From assembly GCA_023014485.1 (NCBI GenBank), contig JAJOZX010012288.1, positions 1 to 64,000 on the forward strand: a stretch of 64,000 nt of DNA. Reading direction: 5' to 3'. The number at the start of each line of letters is the position of its first letter. Within the stretch, counting starts at the first letter, position 1. Origin of the DNA: Bathynomus jamesi. Lineage: Eukaryota > Arthropoda > Malacostraca > Isopoda > Cirolanidae. The notes under the pieces were generated by a model. It did not search any database and was not told where the DNA came from. It was given only the letters and a program-made list of their open reading frames with translations. Both the position numbers and the translations under genes were made by a program. Shown here one piece after another: positions 57,360 through 64,000 of this stretch.

Positions 57360-58070
57360 AAGACGGCTATGGCGCACCTGACCTCTACTCTTTCTACTAT
57401 CTCTGATTGGGGCAGAGAAATCCTTGTGGCTTTCAATGGCCCAAAAACTCTTCCTCCATCTGTCTGCTCGTCACACTCTTCCACACGACTATCCTCTTAC
57501 CTTCACCAGCACACAACTCAACCCTTCCTCTTCTCTTAACATTTCCTTTTCTCGTGATCTTTCCTGGAAAGATCACATATACTCTCTTTCTAAAACAGCT
57601 TCTAAGAGGTTAGGTGTGCTGTATCGGCTCCGCAGTTTCTTCACCCCCCACCCCCTACCTCAATTCCTGTCTCTGTACAGGGGTTTTGTCCGCCCAGTAT
57701 GGAATACGCTTCTCATGCGTTGGATAGCTCAACCCACACAGCTCTATTTGACTGGGTGGAATCAAAGGCTTTTCGTCTCATCAATTCCCTGCCTCTTACT
57801 GACTGTCTTCACTCCCTCTTTCTTCGCCGCAATGTTGTCTCACTCTCTTTACTACCGCTATTATAACGGACATTGCTCTTCTGAACACCCTAACTGCGTG
57901 CCTCCTCCTTTAAGGCTATACAGTGGAGAGCACACAAGGAGAGCACACAATACCAGACTTTTGACACAATCTCATTCCTTTTCTATCCAACTTTCTAACA
58001 GGCATTCACCCTCAGTCCCTCCTTCTTGTATAAGAAAAGAATACACGATATAAAATATTCCGAAAAATAA
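57360..58070 (+). pseudogene. LINE-C copy 2, RT C-terminal part
   Basis: Plus-strand frame with LFLHLSARHTLPHDYPLTF, then NISFSRDLSWKDHIYSLSKT and ASKRLGVLYRLRSFF. This matches copy 1 (47340-47160 minus) almost residue for residue, apart from short deletions. After that the frame keeps LSLYRGFVRPVWN (normally RPxMEY), NTRLLTQSHSFSIQLSNRHS, and ends. Everything 5' of the palm is missing, including the catalytic core. It is a 5'-truncated insertion with internal deletions. Confidence 0.85.
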
Positions 58071-58634
58071 GCAATAAATAACCGTGACTTGAGGATTTTA
58101 TTAAAATCAGAGTTAACAGGAAAATGAAGATTTCTATAAATTTGCGTTCTAAGAACTTCTGTTCCTTGTTTCAAAGCCAGCGTCAATTGGGAATGAAATA
58201 TGTCAAACATTTCAAAGCTCACGTAACAAAATGATTAAGGAATTTTAAGTCTATGGAATCGGAGACTTGCCAGATGCCACATACATCGATGCGGAAAGAT
58301 TGAATGCCATATTGAGACTCGTATATAAGAATTCATGAATCGAAATGATCGGGTCCCCTTTTGGCACCTTTTACGTATAAAAAAGAAAAAAAAAGTCCTG
58401 CCAGGATATGATCAATACTCTTGCAAGACAAATAAATTTTGTTTTGGAGTATAATAGTCTTAAAATGTTGGCAAAATGGGGAAAACAGCCAGTTAAAAGA
58501 GAGTAGCATTTCCAAAGGCCACATAAAAGGCTAAAATACGCCTTAATTAGCCCTGGGATAATCAATAATTTCTGTATTGTGGCGTGGTCATGGTTTTATA
58601 AAAATTTAGTTGGTTTCCCATTTTCCCAGTAGAA
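58071..58634. other. non-coding stretch
   Basis: Nothing recognised. Confidence 0.4.
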
Positions 58635-58677
58635 CAGGGTTTCCCAAACTGTGGTCACATTTTAGGGGGATCTGCGG

Positions 58678-59910
58678 TAGTGATGTAGCGGATGTCATTT
58701 TTTTCACATCCGCGGATGCGGATGCGGATGTTTGATTTCAACATCCGCGGATGCGGATGCGGATGTCTACATTTTCGTTATTTTTAAGGATATATTCGAG
58801 ATTTGTTGTGTTTAACGTATATAATAAGTTATTATATAGAGAGAGCTGTAGCTATAATGTAGTATAATTGATTAATTGTACAATAATTGCTGTACTTTTC
58901 CCTGAACATATAAAATAATAGCAAGCATCTAACTAATATAGAAATCAATTAGTGAATTCGTCTGCAAATAAATTCGTTATATTTTGTTGAGTTTCAGCCA
59001 CAATTAGAAACCATAATTGTGTTACCCGACCTCTTTCCCCAACCTCCACCCTTATAGAAAGAGATCTTTAATTAGCTTGATAACTATTTATATTAAGTTT
59101 AAAGTTTTATTAGGCATATTTATAAATGAGTAATTAAAATAAAGTAAACTAAGATGTTCATCGTTTAATATTCAAACTTAATTATAGGAAGGTTTTGCTT
59201 AAGGAACATTAATTTTTCTACCTTTTCTGCTGCCAGTCTGTTTCTCTTTTCATCATATATTAATCCAGCACTGCTAAATAATCTCTCGCTTGGTACGCTT
59301 GTTGGAGGACGTGCTAAATGTTTCCTTGCAAGTTTACTCAAGTATGGATAGATATTCTGCGTATTTTTCCACCAACTAATAGGATTGTCACATGCAGCCA
59401 GGCGTTTTTCTTGGTGATAGCTCTCGATCATTTTTACTACATCTTTTGACATCGCGTAGGTCTCGTCATCGCTGCTTGACTCAAGAAACTGAGAGAGAGA
59501 TTCTGTGATAGATTTGCTTGTTGAAGGTGTTGGTTTTGTCACTGAAACTTTTATTCTTTTGGTGGGTGGCGAAGCGACAGATTCAAGAGATTGAAGCTCT
59601 TCAACTGCTTTGCCAAGTGATGATTTAACTCGTTCTAATGTACTAGGTGAAAATAACTTAGCTTTGTAACGTGGATCTAAGTAGGTTGCAAGAGAGTAAC
59701 TTCATACAAGAACAGCCTCTCGTCTTGTCGCTTGCATCACTTTTGCGCACAATGAACTAGTTCTATTATTATAGTAGAATTTGATAATTTTCGCTTATTA
59801 ATGACGTTTTATCTCAACGGTCCACATCCGCAGTCCAAAGTACGGATGCGGATGCGAGAAAATGTGCGGATGTTCCGCGGATGCGGATGCGGATGTGACC
59901 TACATCACTA
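58678..59910 (-). mobile_element. inner hAT element, 1233 bp, with target duplication
   Basis: Ends TAGTGATGTAGCGGATG (left) and TAGTGATGTAGGTCACATCC (right, inverted). Both are followed by tandem GCGGAT units. Flanks are ATCTGCGG at 58670-58677 and GTCTGCGG at 59911-59918, an 8-bp duplication with one mismatch. It encodes the last third of a hAT transposase on the minus strand. Confidence 0.9.
59165..59702 (-). pseudogene. hAT transposase C-terminal part, dimerisation domain
   Basis: The minus-strand frame runs uninterrupted from SYSLATYLDPRYKAKLF near 59700 to the stop at 59165. It includes a Ser-rich linker, then WWKNTQNIYPYLSKLARKHL, ARPPTSVPSERLFSSAGLIY and KRNRLAAEKVEKLMFLKQNL. This is the conserved hAT C-terminal dimerisation domain. 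The zinc-finger and catalytic parts are missing because of internal deletion. The open frame (180 codons) has no stop, so the element is not old. Confidence 0.9.
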
Positions 59911-60204
59911 GTCTGCGGTGGTATCTCCAAAGAGAATTTAAAATATTACTACATTAACGAAAACAATAATTCATGTAATTTTGTTTGACATTTGTGTTAT
60001 ATTTATAGGCTTTAAGTATTTACTACAAAAGTTAATTCTTGTGACGATAAACAATACAGTTATATACTAATTTTCTCAATTTGATTTGCATTGTTTCTTT
60101 TGCATTCGAAAGTTAAGCAAATTAGCGTTATGGAGAAGGAGAGGGGTCCGCGGAAGTTACTTGGGCAAGGAAGGGGTCCGTGACCGCAAAAGATTGGGAA
60201 CCTG

Positions 60205-60352
60205 CTTTACAGCCATCACAGATATACATGGGAGGAAGTCTTTGGTTTTGTAGCCGCATACTATGAAGATACCAAAACGTGTTCAGCAGCTAAGTTCATG
60301 GCAGGGCTTCTAGAATGCGTCACTTTTAACTAGCTTACGAGTAGTTAAGAAG

Positions 60353-60404
<52 letters not shown>

Positions 60405-60865
60405 TTATTAGACAATATAAAAGTACATTAAACGTGATTGAACGACGAAAAATCAACCTCGGTGAATCCCTAAACGAGGAGCTGTTTTCTCCTGAAAATC
60501 TCTTCCCCTCTATCTTCCGTCAGGTGTGTGACGTAAACACATAATTATGACGGGGCAAGAACCGCATAACTGACTCTTATATACCCTTCAGCATTCACGC
60601 GAGTGTTTATAGAGTTCCTCCTACGCCGCGTTCTTATCTGAGGCATTTCCTTTCTTCAGAGCTGAATGAATCTTTCTAAAAGAGATTACGTTTGAGTTAT
60701 TGTTTTGCCTTCATTTATGAGGTAGAGCGTCTCGTTCTTCGAATCTGTTAATAGGATTCAGGATAAGTCTTTATAGGGTTAATTTACGCTAAAGGGGAGC
60801 GGGAATGCTAGATAGATGGAAACCTCAATTACAAACTTAATATATTATGCTTATTATACCATATA

Positions 60866-60910
<45 letters not shown>
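60205..60910. other. non-coding stretch with (CT)n and (TA)n
   Basis: (CT)n at 60360-60401 and (TA)n at 60865-60912. No gene recognised. Confidence 0.6.
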
Positions 60911-60914
<4 letters not shown>

Positions 60915-60918
<4 letters not shown>

Positions 60919-61375
60919 CAGTTATCTGTGACTGAGGGGGCGATCCATGTCACGGATAATCCGATTTCTCGGTTAACTCAGTATACTCCGCCGGTGGGTG
61001 GGTGTGCCATCGCTGCTGCCCACCACCACTGACTGACCTCCCGCCTCCCGCGCCAACACACTCAGTATTATTATATTACAGTACACGTACAGTTAATTAG
61101 TTTGTACTCACCACAAGACGTGAAGATCATCCGCTCCTGAAGGCTGTAACCCCTCCCTCTGTTAACATTGTTGCTAATATTAATTGTCTTTGGTGGCGCG
61201 GAGAGACACTGACTGAGGCGGGAGGCGAGCCGCAGATATAAACACCACGCCAAATCAAAGTTAACTCAGTGTCACAAACACGGATAAATGCACAATGGTT
61301 GCAATTAGTAAGTCGCGGTTAACTCGATTCACGGTTGAGTGAATCACGGATAACCACGTGAGTGCTGTATTATGA
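60915..61375. mobile_element. possible pogo/Tigger-like MITE
   Basis: The left portion has CAGTTATCTGTGACTGA and GGATAATCCGATTTCTCGGT then TAACTCA. The right portion inverted has CACGTGGTTATCCGTGATTC and CGAGTTAACCGCG. The TTATCCGTGA and GTTAACCGCG words are typical of pogo-type ends. The interior has an inverted GGCGGGAGG/CCTCCCGCC pair and no supported gene. Confidence 0.45.
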
Positions 61376-61719
61376 CACATGTGTCAACAGATTAAGTTCA
61401 AGGCTAAAAAATGGTACATATGCATAGCCGAATAGATACATGGAGAGATGAAACAGAAGATCCATTAACCAAGAAACTGTTACTAACGAATAGGTTACGA
61501 GGCTAAACAGTGAACCACCCCATGAAACTCGAACTTGAGACTCTCTGAATATGAAGTGGAGACGTCATCAGGTTATGGTAAAAACGACGTTCTATCAAAG
61601 TGAAAGGGGACATATTGTACTGAACACCGAATTCCACTATGCGTTAAGAAATTCTCGGATTCGAACTTTGCGAGCCGGTTCGACGGTGAGTCGTTGCCGA
61701 CCCTCATGTTGTATAACAG
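61376..61719. other. non-coding stretch
   Basis: Nothing recognised. Confidence 0.4.
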
Positions 61720-62057
61720 GGTGTTCCAGAAAGATGCATATAAACTCATGTTGTCTCACAGTGTTTAACCGTTGCATTTGAAAACCCACAGTTTGCTGTA
61801 CCTTGCAACTACAAAGATACCTGTGAGATACAAAGTGGGAACATTACACTCCATATCTCCTACAAACATGGAATGGACAACTTCTGCGAGTGGTTTTTTG
61901 AACAGAACGTATCAGAACCCAATATTAGTCGAAACGATTGTGTGGTCAAAAGAAGCATGCTTCAAGGTGAATAGAATCGTGAATAGACACAGCTCTGTGT
62001 AGTGACCACATGAAAGCCTTCATCTTCATGTGGAAAACGGTGTAAACCCGCCGAAGG
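61720..62057 (+). pseudogene. IS630-like transposase, part 1 (split by hAT)
   Basis: CAGGGTGTTCCAGAAAGATG at about 61720 is the transposon's outer end. Near 61935-61995 the frame reads IVWSKEACFKVNRIVNRHSS, the first catalytic block with Lys where the catalytic Asp usually stands (WSDEA). PHESLHLHVENGVNPPK follows up to 62057. The reading resumes past the hAT element at 62984 as VTVW in the expected order. Confidence 0.7.
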
Positions 62058-62983
62058 CAGGGGTGCAGTGCCAATTTTATAGGTGCCGGAGCTCTGGTGG
62101 GCCTGACAAAAGCCTGCCATTTCCTATCCTGTTTCTATATATGCCACACGATGACTAAGTATTTCGTGTTTGCACTCACTAATTATCATAAAATAAATAT
62201 AATTATCAAGCAAATAAAGAAAAAAGAGCAATCATGTATTTTATCAATTTAAGAAGTTAAAACTACTTAGTGCTTACCAAATACCACCAGTGGGAAGTTT
62301 CACAATAATTTCCACAAGGGTCAGGCGTGATATGTTTTCGGGGGTCTGAAGCAACTCTTGTCCTGGTGTCATCTGCCGATCTGTGGTACCGCAGCCATGA
62401 TATGGCATATGGCTCAGGATTCCACTGAACTAGAGGAGGTCCATGTAGTTTAACAAACATAAGCGCTGATACATGATTTATGAGAATTCTTGAGCGTGTT
62501 GTTGTTATTATCAAGTTCATGTGACTGAATCCCCTCTCACACTCAGCAGTACTAATAGGAATAACTTGTGAACAGCTCAGTAATGGGTGTAAATCTTGGG
62601 GGATGCGGCGCCCATGATCTTCCACATAGTCTCTAAAGGCATTTAGTACAGAGTAAGAAGAAAGCTTAAACCTCTTACAGAGAGATGAGATTTCAGCTTC
62701 TCCGTAATTAGGTGGTATTTCATCAGGCCAGTAGTCTTTTTCAAGGACATACATTTCATTTAGCAGTGATTTATACATACTTTGAGGTTCAGAAGTTTGA
62801 GAACCTTTCATGGATGTTGTCGTGAACATACGGTGCTGCAAATTGTTCACAAGACTAGTAAGAAACTGTTGATAATTAATGGAGACAATTTTTTTGTTGC
62901 TTGTTATGGTAATTCCTCCAAACTTCCTCTTGCAGAGGTGCCGGAGCGGCGCTCCGGCACGCTCCGGCAGCACTGCACCCCTG
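62058..62983 (-). mobile_element. hAT element, 926 bp, perfect 8-bp target duplication
   Basis: Both ends begin CAGGGGTGCAGTGC in inverted orientation. GCCGAAGG is present exactly at 62050-62057 and 62984-62991. It carries the C-terminal part of a hAT transposase on the minus strand. It sits inside a transposase reading frame at a Pro-Lys-Val codon run. Confidence 0.95.
62263..62973 (-). pseudogene. hAT transposase C-terminal part
   Basis: A 236-codon minus-strand frame. The first ~15 residues come from the inverted end. Then follow NKKIVSINYQQFLTSLVNNL, an acidic-hydrophobic segment with YGEAEISSLCKRFKLSSYS, and the signature PISTAECERGFSHMNLI with TRSRILINHVSALMFVKLHG. That is the hAT dimerisation domain of the type found in ZNF862-like proteins. 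The frame is intact over this part, but the BED zinc finger and the catalytic core are absent, so it is a deletion derivative. It could still be expressed as a short protein; no evidence for that is visible. Confidence 0.88.
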
Positions 62984-63125
62984 GCCGAAGGTCACAGTGT
63001 GGATTGTTGTCTCTCCCTGCAGTCTTACTAGATCGCATTGACATGTGACTGGAGCCTCAAGCTCTTGATTGTGCCACTCACTGAGAATGTGTGTAGCACT
63101 GAAAAAGCATATTTTGCAGTAAAAT
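62984..63125 (+). pseudogene. IS630-like transposase, part 2 (after hAT)
   Basis: From the duplicated GCCGAAGG the frame continues PKVTVWIVVSPCS. Related proteins have PKVTVWCGL here. Similarity fades by about 63120. Confidence 0.6.
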
Positions 63126-63194
63126 AACGTTTCCCGTATTTTCATTGCGATGTGTAAATAGATTTGGTATTCACAAACAACCTAGATTGCCTAA

Positions 63195-64000
63195 ATTTGC
63201 CTAGATTTGGTATTCGCAAACAACAGCAACCTAATTGATAATGTAAAAATATCCCCAAATATAATATCGGATCACAACATTATTGAAATAACCAATATAA
63301 AAGCAACAGGAGAGGAAAGAACACGAACAACAGAAAGAAGCAAATTCGAAATTTGTAATTTTCACTCCAAAGCTATAAACTGGGAAGGTGTTGCAGCCAG
63401 CATGGAAATAATAGATAAGATTGGAAAACCATCTTCGAGGCCAAGACAACGGAAGAGATGCTAATGATTAGAGGAGAAGACGCTGGAAATTATGGAAAGA
63501 CATGTCCCAAAAATACAACAAAGAGGAAAAAAAAGCAGGTTCGAGAGACAAAAGAGGTCATTGTTCCGAAAGAGAAAAAGAGTGACTGCAAAATTAAGTA
63601 ACTGAAAAGATAACAACATCAGAAAAATATTGAATGATAAACTGCAGAGTATCGATGACGTCAAACAGGAACTAATTGAGAAGCATACAGAAAAAGAAGA
63701 CGACACTATAGAAGCGATAAAGGTTAACTCAAAGTACTATAATTTTGCAAAAAGGAAGTCGAAAAACCATGCGACTATCGGACCCCTGAAAAACGAGAAC
63801 AGTGCTTTATCTGATGATCTAACAGAAGTATCTGAAATATTAAGAGCTCAGTACGAATCATCTTTCAGTATCCCAAAAACTGACAAACTGATATGCGATA
63901 GAAACGCGTTCTTTGAAGAAGAACTACAAGGGGAAAGTATAGCAGACTTCGACTTTACGACAGATGATATTACACAAGCTATAGGGAAACTAAAAACACA
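63195..64000 (+). pseudogene. LINE-A copy 3, running off the window
   Basis: Begins in the endonuclease near SNLIDNVKISPNIISDHNII, which matches 29155-29230, and continues to the window end at DDITQAIGKLKT, matching 29685-29735. It contains about 210 bases near 63298-63507 that copy 2 lacks (frame with NFHSKAINWEGVAASMEIID), so it shows the fuller linker. Similarity to copy 2 is very high over 63510-64000, with mostly single-base changes and few indels. It is 5'-truncated; a short duplication of TTTGGTATTCRCAAACAAC-like sequence precedes it. Confidence 0.9.

Larger units (their letters stand above)
58635..60204. mobile_element. outer hAT-like element, carrying an inner hAT
   Basis: Left end CAGGGTTTCCCAAACTGTGG then TCAC. 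The right end inverted reads CAGGTTCCCAATCTTTTGCG then GTCAC. This is the CAG-start, TCCCAA style of hAT ends. GGGGTCCG words near the right end recall its inner parts. Without the inner element it is about 330 bases and non-coding. A clear target duplication was not seen. Confidence 0.65.

Noticed and set aside
1..64000. Endogenous virus or LTR retroelement
   Set aside because: No aspartic protease, integrase, capsid or LTR pair was seen; all reverse transcriptases are of the non-LTR type.

Overview
This window looks like animal nuclear DNA, most likely from an arthropod and possibly a decapod crustacean. It is AT-rich and intron-like, and full of (CA)n, (TA)n, (GA)n and (CT)n microsatellites. 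Nearly every recognisable coding piece belongs to a transposable element. The arthropod call rests on the transposon families and the many TAGGCCTA-like words; it is an inference. No bacterial operon, CRISPR array, rRNA operon or intact virus is visible. The only plausible host coding piece is a signal-peptide plus LDL-receptor class A exon on the minus strand near 41.3-41.6 kb, and it carries a frame break.

Layout. 1.3-2.8 kb: mariner relic with a 409-bp MITE next to it (8-bp target duplication). 2.9-5.2 kb: minus-strand CR1-like LINE pieces (LINE-B). 8.3-9.8 kb: IS630-like transposon with ~120-bp inverted ends, followed by a foldback MITE. 10.25-12.45 kb: LINE-A copy 1. 12.5-13.8 kb: second IS630-like transposon. 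14.7-16.1 kb: SINE cluster (a dimeric tRNA-derived SINE inside a hAT-like MITE, then two opposed 5S-rRNA-derived SINEs). 16.9-19.6 kb: unclassified DDE-like transposon. 21.7-22.9 kb: dead mariner. 23.0-31.2 kb: LINE-A copy 2, whose ORF1 is split by a 4.65-kb Sola2-like transposon and whose reverse transcriptase is split by a rearranged Tc1 piece. 31.25-32.3 kb: second dimeric SINE and an IS630-like pseudogene. 32.8-46.5 kb: gene-poor DNA with MITEs, hairpins and the LDLa exon. 46.7-48.5 kb: jockey-like LINE-C, then a 291-bp palindrome. 49.9-51.8 kb: LINE with a restriction-like endonuclease (LINE-D). 52.2-54.9 kb: a graveyard of IS630/mariner-type ends, a 31-bp minisatellite, and a SINE between LINE-A tails. 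56.2-58.1 kb: motif array, LINE-B tail and LINE-C copy 2. 58.6-60.2 kb: hAT nested in hAT. 60.9-61.4 kb: pogo-like MITE. 61.7-63.1 kb: IS630-like gene cut by a hAT with a perfect 8-bp duplication. 63.2 kb to the end: LINE-A copy 3, running off the window.

No cooperating gene system was found. The interest lies in element architecture: a SINE body module shared between a 5S-headed and a tRNA-headed SINE, a LINE whose ORF1 has CCCH zinc fingers, several datable nested insertions, and large near-perfect palindromes.
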